Assembly (NCBI RefSeq): GCF_009688965.1
Contig: NZ_AP021875.1
Coordinates: 1,612,001 to 1,676,000, forward strand
Source: Desulfosarcina widdelii
GTDB taxonomy: Bacteria > Desulfobacterota > Desulfobacteria > Desulfobacterales > Desulfosarcinaceae
Direction: 5' to 3'
Length of the DNA stretch: 64,000 nt
Shown piece after piece: positions 42,986 to 51,386 of this stretch (positions within the stretch are counted from its first letter, which is position 1; each line of letters opens with the position of its first letter). Under the pieces are notes generated by a model. It did no database searches. It saw only the letters and a list, made by a program, of their open reading frames with translations, and was not told the DNA's origin. Position numbers and translations under genes: made by a program.

Positions 42986-43441
42986 TCACCTTTCCCGTTT
43001 ACCGAAACTGAATCGATCCCGTAATAGACGTAAGGTGGCCGGATTGACCTTCAGGTGCGGTAGCTCGTCCTGCACCACCCAGCGGGCATCGGCGGCGTCG
43101 TCCGCAGCCCGGGGCGTTCCGCTGACATAATCAGCATCCAGATCCACGATAACGTAATGGTATTGGACGATGCCCCGCTCGTCTTGCTGAATGGTATCGA
43201 AAACCAGCACCGGTTCGCCGGCGCGGATGACCACCCCGGTCTCTTCCAGTACCTCGCGCTCGGCCGCCTCCTGAAGGGTCTCCCCCAGGCGGACGCTGCC
43301 GCCCGGTATGGCCCACATGCCCTGGGCCGGCGCCTTTGCCCGCTGCACAAGCAGGACGGCGTCGTCTTTGAAAACCACTGCGCCAACCGCCGGACGGGGT
43401 GTATCGGGGTAACTTCCGCCTGCTTCCGGATCACATTTCAT
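42986..43441 (-). CDS. NUDIX hydrolase
   Basis: From the ATG at 43441 (AAGGAAA upstream) a 151-residue protein with a full NUDIX box: GGSVRLGETLQEAAEREVLE, then ETGV, matching Gx5Ex7REUxEExGU. VGAVVFKDDAVLLVQRAKAP precedes it. The closest style is ADP-ribose pyrophosphatase-like MutT proteins, but substrate is not predictable. The frame stays open for 82 codons upstream without conserved character. Its stop overlaps or abuts the thioredoxin/HEAT gene start, so they are probably co-transcribed. Confidence 0.88.
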   Translation of the reverse strand: MKCDPEAGGSYPDTPRPAVGAVVFKDDAVLLVQRAKAPAQGMWAIPGGSVRLGETLQEAAEREVLEETGVVIRAGEPVLVFDTIQQDERGIVQYHYVIVDLDADYVSGTPRAADDAADARWVVQDELPHLKVNPATLRLLRDRFSFGKRER

Positions 43442-43833
43442 GGGATCAATATTTCCTTGTAACGTCACCAGGTACCGTTGGCAGTGTCCGTCCAGAAATA
43501 GGAAAATTTGGTCGAGATCAAGGCGCACGACCAATTTTAGCTCTGGTTTTACCACAGGTGCCCGAAGGAAATGCCCTTGGGGTGCATATGGTTGATATTT
43601 CGAGGATAAAATTTTTCGTGCAACAAAGATATCGGCCAAGGGTGAAATTGGCTTGGCCATTTCTGGATGGTCACTAGGTATCACCATTTCCTGATGGCTT
43701 CAATTTGAATTTGCTCCAACCGCCATGGGGGATCATTGACGCTCCGGATATTTTCTGATAGCTGCAACAGCGTCCCACGCGATGCATGTAGGCTGTGAGA
43801 CATCATCGGATTCTTAACCGGGTGAAAGGCCAT
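43442..43833. other. Intergenic region between divergent NUDIX gene and acyl-CoA dehydrogenase
   Basis: No credible gene was found. The minus-strand NUDIX frame remains open through most of it, but lacks ribosome sites and recognisable sequence. It must contain the promoter of the acd-etf unit, and would be the natural place for an operator if the EtfA-XRE-cupin protein regulates its own operon. I did not find a clear inverted repeat. Confidence 0.4.
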
Positions 43834-44976
43834 ATGGACCAACTGCTGGAAGAAAAACACCGTATTGTGCGTCAGTCGGTGCGCCGTTTCTGTGAACGGG
43901 AGTTGCGGCCCATTGCCGCCCAGATCGACCAGGAAGCTCGGTTCCCTTGGGAAGTGGTCGAAAAGATGGGCAAGCTGGGCTATTTTGGGATTCAGGCTTC
44001 GAAAGAATTGGGTGGCGCGGGCCTGGATGCCGTCAGCTATGCCATCATCGTCGAGGAGATTTCGCGGGTCAGTGCCGCCATCGGTCTTTGCGTCACCGTT
44101 CACAACTCCGTGGCCCTTTACCCCATCTTGGCCTTCGGCAATCCAGAACAGATCGAACGCTGGGTTCCGCCTCTGGCCCGGGGAGAAAAAATCGGCGCTT
44201 TCTGCCTGACCGAACCCAATGCGGGCTCGGATGCCGGGGGTATTGAATCGACGGCCATCGTCGACGGTGACAATTACGTGGTCAACGCCAACAAGGTGTT
44301 CGTGACCAACGGGGGTGTGGCCGACATCTGCCTGATTTTCTGCCGGACCGATCCGGCCGCCGGGCATCGGGGCATCAGCGTCGTGGTGGCCGAACGCGGC
44401 GCGGCCGGTTTTGTGGTGGGCGACCTGGAAGATCTTTGCGGAATGCGGGCCAATCCGGTCAGTTCCATACGCCTTACCGACTGCCGTATCCCGTCGGGAA
44501 ACCTTTTGGCCAAAGAAGGCATGGGGCTGAAAATCGGCTTGGCCGCTTTGGACACGGGTCGCATGGGCATCGGCGCCCAAGCGGTGGGGATCGCCCATGC
44601 GGCACTGGAGGAGGCGGTCCGTTACGCTCGGCAGCGCCAGCAGTTCAAAGTCCCCATCGAACGCCATCAGGCCATCCAGACCATGATCGCCGACATGGCC
44701 ACCCAGGTGGACGCCGCCAGGCTGATGGTTTACCGGGCGGCAACCCTCAAAGAGCGGAGCCTGCCCTTTACCAAAGCGTCGGCCATGGCCAAGCTGTTCG
44801 CCTCCGAGGCGGCTGACCGGGTCACGGACCTGGCCGTTCAGATCCACGGCGGCTACGGGTACAGCAAGGCCTACCCGGTGGAACGCTACTACCGCGATGC
44901 CCGCGTAACCCGTATTTATGAAGGCACTTCAGAAATCCATCGCATGGTCATTGCCAAAAGCGTGATGGACGAATAG
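43834..44976 (+). CDS. Acyl-CoA dehydrogenase
   Basis: A 380-residue flavoenzyme that introduces the trans-2 double bond in acyl-CoA and passes electrons to ETF. The ATG at 43834 has GGTGAAAGG upstream; an earlier GTG at 43795 is less likely. Signature motifs are [16 protein letters not shown], ITxxVTNGG-like [36 protein letters not shown] and [16 protein letters not shown] with the catalytic glutamate. Family members with this profile act on short-chain or branched acyl-CoA. The direct link to etfB and an etfA fusion argues that the three form one electron-transfer unit. Confidence 0.93.
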   Translation: MDQLLEEKHRIVRQSVRRFCERELRPIAAQIDQEARFPWEVVEKMGKLGYFGIQASKELGGAGLDAVSYAIIVEEISRVSAAIGLCVTVHNSVALYPILAFGNPEQIERWVPPLARGEKIGAFCLTEPNAGSDAGGIESTAIVDGDNYVVNANKVFVTNGGVADICLIFCRTDPAAGHRGISVVVAERGAAGFVVGDLEDLCGMRANPVSSIRLTDCRIPSGNLLAKEGMGLKIGLAALDTGRMGIGAQAVGIAHAALEEAVRYARQRQQFKVPIERHQAIQTMIADMATQVDAARLMVYRAATLKERSLPFTKASAMAKLFASEAADRVTDLAVQIHGGYGYSKAYPVERYYRDARVTRIYEGTSEIHRMVIAKSVMDE

Positions 44977-44993
44977 AAAAAAGGAATCGCCTC

Positions 44994-45764
44994 TTGCACA
45001 TTGTCGTCTGCATCAAATCCGTGGTTGTCGAGGCCCCCAAAGGAAAAATCATACGAACGCCCGATAAGTGCGCCCTCAACCCCTTCGACCGGCCGGTTCT
45101 GGAGATCGCCCTGCAACTGAAGGCCGCCCAAGGCGGGTCGGTTACCGTCCTTTCCATGGGACCGCCCAGCGCTGAAGCCAGCCTGCGAGAAGCCATGGCC
45201 GCAGGGGCGGACCGGGCCTTGCTTCTCTGCGACCCGGCGCTGGCCGGTGCGGATACCCTGGCCACTGCGACCGCCCTGTGTGCCGGAATCGGCAGCCTGG
45301 CTCCTTTCGATCTGGTGCTTTTCGGAACTCGCACCTCGGACAGCGACACCGGTCAGGTCGGCCCCCAGACGGCGGTGCTGCTGGACCTTCCCATGGTTTC
45401 CGGGGCCAGGCAGATCGAGGTGGAGGCTAACACCCTCACGGTCTCGCGCGATCTGGACGGCATCCTGGAGACCTACGCGCTGGACATGCCGGCGGCGCTC
45501 ACCATTCATCCGTCGGCGTCCACACCGAGAGATCCGGAACTGGGCAAGATTGTCGAGGCTTTTGACGAAAAAACCGTAGAATCTATTACCATCGGCCAAT
45601 TGGGACTGGAGCCGGCGCAGGTGGGCGATGCCGGATCCCCCACGCGGGTGCTGTCCATGAAGACCGTAACCCGAAAGAGAACATGCCAATGGATCGAAGG
45701 GACCTCGGACGCCCAAGCCGATGCCCTGGTCAAAAAACTGGTAGAGGCGGGGAAAATCGGCTGA
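44994..45764 (+). CDS. etfB: Electron transfer flavoprotein, beta subunit
   Basis: The 256-residue EtfB starts at a TTG (LHIVVCIKSVV) behind AAAGGAA, with no in-frame ATG nearby. Family motifs are NPFDRPVLEIALQLK, VTVLSMGPPSAEASLREAMAAGAD, GTRTSDSDTGQVGPQTAVLL and the C-terminal SMKTVTRKR-like region. EtfB carries AMP or a second FAD and docks with the dehydrogenase. The sequence alone does not tell whether this ETF is bifurcating. It sits 17 bases after acd and 54 before the etfA fusion. Confidence 0.93.
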   Translation: MHIVVCIKSVVVEAPKGKIIRTPDKCALNPFDRPVLEIALQLKAAQGGSVTVLSMGPPSAEASLREAMAAGADRALLLCDPALAGADTLATATALCAGIGSLAPFDLVLFGTRTSDSDTGQVGPQTAVLLDLPMVSGARQIEVEANTLTVSRDLDGILETYALDMPAALTIHPSASTPRDPELGKIVEAFDEKTVESITIGQLGLEPAQVGDAGSPTRVLSMKTVTRKRTCQWIEGTSDAQADALVKKLVEAGKIG

Positions 45765-45818
45765 CTTGCAGCCGGACTGCACAAACGACTACCGAAAGAC
45801 AATGATGGTGCCGTCATC

Positions 45819-47486
45819 GTGAACCATACCAATTTTTCAACCGACAACCGAGAGATAACTTTGGACGCCGCATCATCCGGCCAAATCTGGGTATTCGGAG
45901 ACCTGCGCAGCCGACAATTGCTGGACACCAGCCTCAAGGTTCTGGCCAAAGCCTCGGCCCTGGCCGAAAAAACCGGGGACCGGGTGGTCCTGTTCATACT
46001 GACGCCCGGGAAGAAAAGCCTTATGACTGTTTCGGGAGACGACGCCTGCACCGTTGAAGGTTCCGTGGAAGAAAAGGCTTTTGCCTGGGGGGCTAATGCG
46101 GTCTACTACTTCGAAAACAAATGCTTTGCCACCCCATCGCCCCATCTTTTCGCCGATGCCCTGAATCCCATACTCAAACAGCACCGCCCCCGACTGGTGG
46201 CATTCCCCCTTACCGACTTCGGCCGCGAACTGGCGGCCAGGACCGCCGCCGCCGCCCGTGCCGGCCTGATCGCCGACTGCGTGGAACTCCTGCCGGGTAA
46301 AAACGGCAGCGTGGTGGGACTCTGCCCGGCCTGGGGGGGAGAAATCATGTCCGAAATCACCTTTGCTCCCGGCTACGAAATGGGATTCGCCACCATACAG
46401 CCCCATGGAGCGGGCATCAAGAACGAGACCGCCTGTAAAGGTGAGGTGGTCCACGAAGCCGTCGAAGATCTCCCTGGAAAAAAAGCCATCCGGTTGCTCT
46501 CTTCGCAATGGTCGCCTCCCGCCGGAGCCGATCTGGAAAACGCCGACACCGTGGTCGTCGGAGGGGCCGGATTGGCAAGCATGGAGAATTTCGGACTGGT
46601 TCGACAGTTGGCTGCCGCGCTGTCCGGACAGGTGGGGGCGACCCGGCCGCCGGTGCTCAACCACTGGGCGGCCGAAGACCGGCTCATCGGCCAGACCGGC
46701 AAAACCGTGCGCCCCAAGCTGCTGATCTCCGTGGGCACTTCGGGAGCGGTGCAATATACCGCAGGCATCACGGAGGCCGAAACCATCGTTGCCATCAACC
46801 GTGATCCGGCCGCACCCATCTTCCATTTGGCGGACATTGGCGTTGCCGCCGATGCGCCCACGTTCCTGCCGCTGCTGATCTCACGGGTCCGGCAGGCGGT
46901 CATGCGCCGGTTGGCCGATGACATTTGCACGGATGAAGCCGAGTCCTCCCGCAAAAGCGGATTCGGTGCAAAACTGAAGGTCCTGCGCGAGGCCCGGGGC
47001 TGGTCGCAGGAGCAGTTGGCCGAAGCTACCGGACAGACGCCGGACTTCATCGCTGGCGTCGAGGACGGCGAGTTCTCCCCGCCGGTGGCGTTTATCCTGC
47101 GGCTGGCCAATGCCTATGGCGTCGATCCGGGAACCTTCCTGCGCGATGAGGAAAAAACACAGATCCTCGACCAGCGAACCCGGGCCTATGTTAAACGCAC
47201 CCGCAACTACTCTTACCAAACATTGACGTCCGGTGCCGAAAACGACCACCTGCGCGCTTTCATGGTCACCATCGAACCGCACCACGATCATAAACCGGTG
47301 GCCTACAAACACGAAGGGGAAGAGTTCATTTTCGTCATGGAGGGGGATCTGGAATTCACCCTGGGAAGCAAAGTGCATAACCTGAAACCGGGCGAGTCCA
47401 TTCATTTTCATTCCAATATCCCCCACAAACTAAAAAGTCTGTCCGCCGAAATGACACGATGCCTGGTGATCCTCTATACGCTATAG
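45819..47486 (+). CDS. EtfA fused to XRE helix-turn-helix and cupin domains
   Basis: One uninterrupted 555-residue frame starts at GTG 45819. Residues ~21-366 are a complete ETF alpha subunit: VFGDLRSRQLLD, then the FAD-binding GQTGKTVRPKLLISVGT and AINRDPAAPIFHLADIG. A short linker leads to an XRE domain (384-441: LKVLREARGWSQEQLAEATG, then SPPVAFILRLANAYGVDP). A single-barrel cupin domain follows (470-553: HKPVAYKHEGEEFIFVMEGD, LKPGESIHFHSNIPHKL). Normal EtfA ends near residue 320-360, so this is a true C-terminal addition of an XRE-cupin regulator. It could couple redox or acyl metabolism to transcription. The usual histidine in SGAIQH is tyrosine here (Y313). Confidence 0.9.
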   Translation: MNHTNFSTDNREITLDAASSGQIWVFGDLRSRQLLDTSLKVLAKASALAEKTGDRVVLFILTPGKKSLMTVSGDDACTVEGSVEEKAFAWGANAVYYFENKCFATPSPHLFADALNPILKQHRPRLVAFPLTDFGRELAARTAAAARAGLIADCVELLPGKNGSVVGLCPAWGGEIMSEITFAPGYEMGFATIQPHGAGIKNETACKGEVVHEAVEDLPGKKAIRLLSSQWSPPAGADLENADTVVVGGAGLASMENFGLVRQLAAALSGQVGATRPPVLNHWAAEDRLIGQTGKTVRPKLLISVGTSGAVQYTAGITEAETIVAINRDPAAPIFHLADIGVAADAPTFLPLLISRVRQAVMRRLADDICTDEAESSRKSGFGAKLKVLREARGWSQEQLAEATGQTPDFIAGVEDGEFSPPVAFILRLANAYGVDPGTFLRDEEKTQILDQRTRAYVKRTRNYSYQTLTSGAENDHLRAFMVTIEPHHDHKPVAYKHEGEEFIFVMEGDLEFTLGSKVHNLKPGESIHFHSNIPHKLKSLSAEMTRCLVILYTL

Positions 47487-47525
47487 AAAATCGTGGGACT
47501 TAAAAATGGCTGATTCTGAAATCCG

Positions 47526-48008
47526 ATGACAGTTGGGATGAAAAGCGATCAAAAACGTCCCTATATCGGGGTGGCGGTCATCGTCGTCAGGCAGGGACGG
47601 GTGCTGCTGGGCAAACGTATCAATGCCCACGGTGCGGGAACCTGGCAGTTTCCCGGGGGCCACCTGGAGTACGGCGAATCCATCGAGGCCTGCGCTCGGC
47701 GCGAACTGATGGAAGAGACGGGTCTGTCCATCGAATCCTTACGCCTCGGACCGTTTACCAACGATTTTTTCGAAGCCGAGAAAAAGCACTACGTGACCCT
47801 TTTCGTCATCGCCGATCAGACCACGGGCGACCCCGTGGTGAGAGAGCCGGACAAATGCGAACGCTGGGGTTGGTTCCCCTGGGCGCAGCTTCCCAGCCCT
47901 CGTTTTCTTCCCATCGTCAATCTGCTCGAACAGAATTTCACCATCGACCCGCCGCAATCCGGTGAAGAAACCGCAAAAAAGCCGCGCAAAGGAGAAAGAT
48001 CCCCATGA
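47526..48008 (+). CDS. NUDIX hydrolase
   Basis: A 160-residue protein with the NUDIX box GGHLEYGESIEACARRELME followed by ETGL, preceded by VAVIVVRQGRVLLGKRINAHGA. FTNDFFEAEKKHYVTLFV and CERWGWFPW resemble the dCTP/8-oxo-dGTP pyrophosphatase (NudG/MutT-like) group. A cytosine-type substrate is possible but not established. An in-frame ATG at 47538 is an alternative start. It overlaps the downstream PHP gene by four bases and begins 39 bases after the etfA fusion, so it may share that transcript. Confidence 0.87.
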   Translation: MTVGMKSDQKRPYIGVAVIVVRQGRVLLGKRINAHGAGTWQFPGGHLEYGESIEACARRELMEETGLSIESLRLGPFTNDFFEAEKKHYVTLFVIADQTTGDPVVREPDKCERWGWFPWAQLPSPRFLPIVNLLEQNFTIDPPQSGEETAKKPRKGERSP

Positions 48009-48856
48009 CGAACGTCCCGTCCCCCGTTTCAGTCCATGGCGGCCACAGCGGGCAGTTCTGCTGCCACGCCAACAATTCCCTTGAGGAAATCGTGCGGGCC
48101 TACATCGATCTGGGCTATCCGTGGGTAGGAATCACCGAACACATGCCCCCCGCATCGGATGCCTATCTATACCCAGAGGAAAAGCAGGCCGGGCTCGATG
48201 CCGACGCCCTTATGGAGCGCTTCGCCGAGTATATGACCGTCTGCCGTAGTCTGCAGGCCAAATACGTGGACCGCATCGAAATCCTGGTGGGCTTCGAAAC
48301 CGAGTATTACGAGGGAAGCATAGACCTGGCCCGCAGACTGATCGGGCAATTTTCTCCTGACTACGTGGTGGGTTCCGTCCATCATGTCCAGGAGATCCCC
48401 TTCGACTACAGCCCGAAAAAATACCGGGAGGCGGCGGATCGCTGCGGTGGGCTGGACGAGTTGTACAACGCCTACTTCGATCAGCAGTTCGAGATGCTCC
48501 AGGCCTTGAAGCCCAATGTGGTCGGCCACCTGGATCTCATTCGCATTTACGATCCCGGATACAGCACTCGCCTGGTCAAACCGAACATCTGGGGAAAAAT
48601 CCTGAGGAATCTGGAGTTGGTCAGGCAACTGGGACTGATTCTGGACTTCAACCTGCGTCCGCTGTCAAAGGGGGAGAAAGAACCCTATCTGTCCGCCCCT
48701 ATATTGAAGCAGGCCATCGATATGGGAATCGACGTGGTTCCGGGCGACGATTCCCACGGAGTCGATACCATCGGCCGATACATGCCCACTGCCATCGAAA
48801 TGCTACAGGCGGCCGGGGCGCGGACCAACTGGCGCAGGCCCGCAGATCGGTCCTGA
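48005..48856 (+). CDS. Histidinol-phosphatase-like PHP family protein
   Basis: A 283-residue PHP-domain phosphatase of the HisK/YtvP-like type. Motifs are SVHGGHSGQFCCHA, GITEHMPP, LVGFETEYYEG, VVGSVHHVQEIPFD, VVGHLDLIRIYD and VVPGDDSHGVDTIG. Histidinol phosphatase is the usual function, giving histidine synthesis. Other phosphomonoesters are possible and no his genes are adjacent. Coupled to the NUDIX gene by ATGA. Confidence 0.85.
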   Translation: MTNVPSPVSVHGGHSGQFCCHANNSLEEIVRAYIDLGYPWVGITEHMPPASDAYLYPEEKQAGLDADALMERFAEYMTVCRSLQAKYVDRIEILVGFETEYYEGSIDLARRLIGQFSPDYVVGSVHHVQEIPFDYSPKKYREAADRCGGLDELYNAYFDQQFEMLQALKPNVVGHLDLIRIYDPGYSTRLVKPNIWGKILRNLELVRQLGLILDFNLRPLSKGEKEPYLSAPILKQAIDMGIDVVPGDDSHGVDTIGRYMPTAIEMLQAAGARTNWRRPADRS

Positions 48857-48972
48857 CCAGGCGATCATAAATCGTTATGGAGTAAGGCGATTTACGCTTT
48901 TCGTGCCTTGTGCTTTGGTTGCTTTGCCGGTCTTGGTGCGTCTTTGCATTTATGAACAGGGATGCGAAGAAC

Positions 48973-49461
48973 TCATTGCCTTTCGGGCAACACTTTTTTG
49001 TTGCGATCCTCATTGGCTTCGGGTATTCGGTTTTCGTCGGGAGTAATGGCTGAGGATTCCGGTTCCAACGCTTGTGAGACCGATTCAAAGCCGGCAATTG
49101 AAGGTTCCGCCCTCCCGGTCACTTCCAATACCAACGGGTCCGAAAACGACCTTCGCTGCATAGACCTCCGGTCTCCACCTCGCCGTCGTTCCGGATGATG
49201 GTTCTTTGAGGGGATCCATCTTCTGTCAAGCCCTGCCCTGCGGCAAGGTGTTCGGGCTGCATCATTGCTTTGATGCGGCTGCATTTCGGTCTTGTTCGTA
49301 AGCTTTTCATCCATTTCCATTATAGTACGTTCAAACTCCTCGACATTGAATTTTATCACCAGGGTTGACAATTCGCGCCTCATCCTTCCCAATGAATCGG
49401 GAATATCGCCGCAGTATCCGACGGGGGCGCGTGGGGGATCAAAACTTAGGTTGCCCTCCAT
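48973..49461 (-). CDS. Hypothetical protein with RRxGxDRR motifs behind a sigma-28-like promoter
   Basis: A 162-codon frame (or 136 from the ATG at 49383, which follows GGGAAGG). It holds an N-terminal helical stretch (TLVIKFNVEEFERTIMEMDEKL) and a strongly basic block CRRAGLDRRWIPSKNHHPE, then RRRGGDRRSMQRRSF. Repeated (R/K)RxGxDRR blocks are frequent in deltaproteobacterial proteins near receiver or PilZ domains and often link domains. No catalytic domain is recognised. A TAAG-N15-GCCGATAA promoter ends six bases before the first ATG, so the first ATG would be leaderless and the internal start is preferred. Function unknown. Confidence 0.55.
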   Translation of the reverse strand: MEGNLSFDPPRAPVGYCGDIPDSLGRMRRELSTLVIKFNVEEFERTIMEMDEKLTNKTEMQPHQSNDAARTPCRRAGLDRRWIPSKNHHPERRRGGDRRSMQRRSFSDPLVLEVTGRAEPSIAGFESVSQALEPESSAITPDENRIPEANEDRNKKVLPERQ

Positions 49462-49467
49462 ATCTAT

Positions 49468-49494
49468 TTATCGGCCCGAGGGTAAAAAACCTTA
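49468..49494 (-). promoter_or_regulatory. Sigma-28-like promoter upstream of the hypothetical gene
   Basis: On the minus strand TAAG, 15 bases, GCCGATAA, differing from the sigma-28 consensus at one base of the -35 box. It would start transcription at about 49461, toward the DRR-motif protein gene. Confidence 0.7.
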
Positions 49495-49642
49495 ATACCC
49501 GGCAACACCTCTTGACAGCCATATCGTTTTTTCTTACAGTTTTTTTCAAAAGAGTTTTCGCCTTGCGGCTGCCCGACAACAATCCGTCGGCAGCCTGTAA
49601 ATAATGCGCCCGAAGTACCGATAAATCAGGAAGCGTCTGGTG

Positions 49643-50194
49643 ATGAACGGCAACGCACTCCCTTTTACCAACCGGCGAACTTTTCTTAAAATGAGCGTCT
49701 CCGCTGCGTTGTCCCTTCTCCCCATCTCAGCGATGGCGGTTCAAACCCCTGAGCATCAAATCCTCTCTTTCTACAACATTCACACGGGAGAATCGCTTTC
49801 CACCTGCTACCGCTCCCATGGAAAACTGATTCACCGTGCGGTTGGAAGAATCAGCACCATCATGCGGGATCACCGCACCGGCGAAATCAAGCCGGTGGAC
49901 CCCGACCTGCTGGATCTGCTCCACCGCATCGTCATGGAAATCAATACATCCGAACCGATCAGCATCATTTCAGGATACCGTTCCCCGGAAACCAATGCAG
50001 CCCTGAGAAGAGTCACCCGAGGCGTCGCAAAAAACAGCCTGCATATGAAGGGGCGCGCCATAGACATCCGAGTCCCGGGATTCCGGACGGAAGAAATCCG
50101 GGAGCTTGCCGTTGACCTGCATTCAGGCGGAGTGGGATATTATCCCTCCTCCGATTTCGTACATCTGGATACGGGTCCGGTGAAGGTCTGGTAG
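49643..50194 (+). CDS. Tat-exported DUF882 (YcbK-like, peptidase M15) protein
   Basis: The 183-residue protein starts with a twin-arginine signal, TNRRTFLKMSVSAALSLLPI, cleaved after SAMA. The mature part is a DUF882/M15 peptidase-like fold. ISGYRSPETNAAL, SLHMKGRAIDIR (the SxHxxGxAxD zinc motif) and DFVHLDTGPVKVW provide the zinc ligands. Members cut or remodel peptidoglycan cross-links in the periplasm. ATG 49643, with AGGAAG nine bases upstream, is preferred over the GTG one codon earlier. Confidence 0.9.
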   Translation: MNGNALPFTNRRTFLKMSVSAALSLLPISAMAVQTPEHQILSFYNIHTGESLSTCYRSHGKLIHRAVGRISTIMRDHRTGEIKPVDPDLLDLLHRIVMEINTSEPISIISGYRSPETNAALRRVTRGVAKNSLHMKGRAIDIRVPGFRTEEIRELAVDLHSGGVGYYPSSDFVHLDTGPVKVW

Positions 50195-50221
50195 ATCGTT
50201 TTTCGGTGATATTCTGGCAGC

Positions 50222-50250
50222 TTGACATTTATCCAGCGATCCTTTATGCT
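50222..50250 (+). promoter_or_regulatory. Candidate sigma-70 promoter with long leader upstream of histone-like gene
   Basis: TTGACA, 17 bases, TATGCT (four of six). Transcription would start near 50257, leaving about 290 bases before the histone H1-like gene. The leader holds no ORF with a ribosome site. Confidence 0.4.
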
Positions 50251-50543
50251 CATTCTCATAGTGCGTTGCGGCTTTCTTGCTTTTGTTCTCATCGCTATTC
50301 TTCGAAATTTTTTAATTGCGCCATGCTCATTTTTACACGGCAACGCCATTTGAGCCGGTTACCCTGCGGTATTCAGGCATAAAAAACCAACCGAGTTGCT
50401 GCTCGCATATCCTTCAGGATCGCCGATCCATCGGGCGGCGCCTCGTTCTTTCTCAATATATTTTACGCGACAGGCTGTCGAAGAACCGACGGGCTGTTGA
50501 GAGGTAGACAATTGCCCACCCTTTACAAGGAGGACGTAAGCTT
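50251..50543. other. Long untranslated leader region of the histone-like gene
   Basis: I see no gene here. A 19-codon ATG frame at about 50323 lacks a ribosome site. The region contains several short GC-rich inverted repeats but no RNA family I recognise. It ends with the AAGGAGG of the histone-like gene. Confidence 0.35.
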
Positions 50544-50894
50544 ATGAAAAAAGCAGCCAAGGATCTAAAAGTCATCGTAAGGCAGCTAAACGCGCTGGCC
50601 AAAAAAACCGAAACACTGGCCAAAACGTTAGACAGCGCCCCTAAAAAAAAGGTCGCCAAGAAAAAAGTGGCAAAGGCCGCGAAAAAAAAGGCGGCCCCGA
50701 AGGCCAAAGCAGGCACACCCACCGACAAGGTTCTCACCATCATGAAACGGTTTAAGAAAGGAATCTCCGTTGAAGCGTTGCGGGGAAAATCCGGTTTTAC
50801 CGAAAAGCAGATCAGCAATATCGTTCACCGCGCCTGTCAGAAAGGCAAAATGAAGCGGATCGGTCGGGGAATTTACTCGGTGTACGGCCTGTAA
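50544..50894 (+). CDS. Histone H1-like protein: lysine/alanine repeats plus winged-helix domain
   Basis: A 116-residue protein. Residues 1-33 are helical (KKAAKDLKVIVRQLNALAKK). Residues 34-58 are a basic low-complexity stretch (KKKVAKKKVAKAAKKKAAPK), like the tails of eukaryotic histone H1 and bacterial HU/AlgP-type proteins. Residues 60-116 form a small winged-helix domain (TDKVLTIMKRFKKGISVEAL, then FTEKQISNIVHRAC, ending GRGIYSVYGL). It is probably a nucleoid or DNA-binding protein. A strong AAGGAGG precedes the ATG. It lies upstream of cspA but with no evident shared transcript. Confidence 0.8.
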   Translation: MKKAAKDLKVIVRQLNALAKKTETLAKTLDSAPKKKVAKKKVAKAAKKKAAPKAKAGTPTDKVLTIMKRFKKGISVEALRGKSGFTEKQISNIVHRACQKGKMKRIGRGIYSVYGL

Positions 50895-51066
50895 TCGGTT
50901 TTTTTAACCGGTTCAGTAGACGATAATTCGAACATGTAAGAGGGGATTGTAGGGTGGTCCGGCCATGGGCCGGAAAGGTCTTGTGCAGGGGAGGAGTTCA
51001 CCTTTATCCAGTGGCAACCAGGCTTCGAGACCGGGATGTTTACTTATTTTCAAGGAGACCGCAGAA

Positions 51067-51270
51067 ATGGCAAACGGTGTAGTAAAATGGTTCAGTGACA
51101 AGAAAGGGTTTGGTTTCATCGAACAGGAAGACGGTCAGGGCGATATTTTCGTCCATTTCTCTTCCATTCAGGCGGAGGGTTTCAAAACCCTCTCGGAGGG
51201 AGACCGGGTGACCTTCGACGTGGAGCAAACCGACCGTGGCCCGGCTGCTGCCAATGTGGTAAGAGTGTAG
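51067..51270 (+). CDS. cspA: Cold-shock protein
   Basis: A 67-residue OB-fold protein with the RNP motifs [14 protein letters not shown] and [10 protein letters not shown]. It binds single-stranded RNA and DNA and acts as an RNA chaperone. The start at 51067 is behind AAGGAGACC. A strong terminator follows directly. Confidence 0.97.
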   Translation: MANGVVKWFSDKKGFGFIEQEDGQGDIFVHFSSIQAEGFKTLSEGDRVTFDVEQTDRGPAAANVVRV

Positions 51271-51291
51271 CAAAAGAGCAGGCTGACAATT

Positions 51292-51329
51292 AAAGCGGCG
51301 CCCCTGTCCGGCAGGAGGCGCCGCTTTTT
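51292..51329. terminator. Rho-independent terminator between cspA and gdhA
   Basis: AAAGCGGCGCC and GGCGCCGCTTTTT form a stem of nine or more pairs around a 14-base loop. The T run favours the cspA transcript; AAA on the other side could also end gdhA. Confidence 0.9.
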
Positions 51330-51386
51330 ATTGGCAATGATTCATAAAACCTTCATCTTCTCAGACAAACGCAGTCTGCATGCCTT

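Noticed and set aside
43442-43687. In-frame 82-codon extension of the NUDIX gene
   Set aside because: No ribosome site, no conserved sequence, and the NUDIX fold is complete from the ATG at 43441.
43681-44847. Minus-strand frame of 388 codons opposite the acyl-CoA dehydrogenase
   Set aside because: Histidine/glycine-rich shadow translation of a well-supported gene, without a ribosome site or recognisable fold.
50895-50925. Terminator after the histone-like gene (CGGTTTTTTTAACCG)
   Set aside because: Only a five-pair AT-rich stem without a trailing T run, too weak to call.
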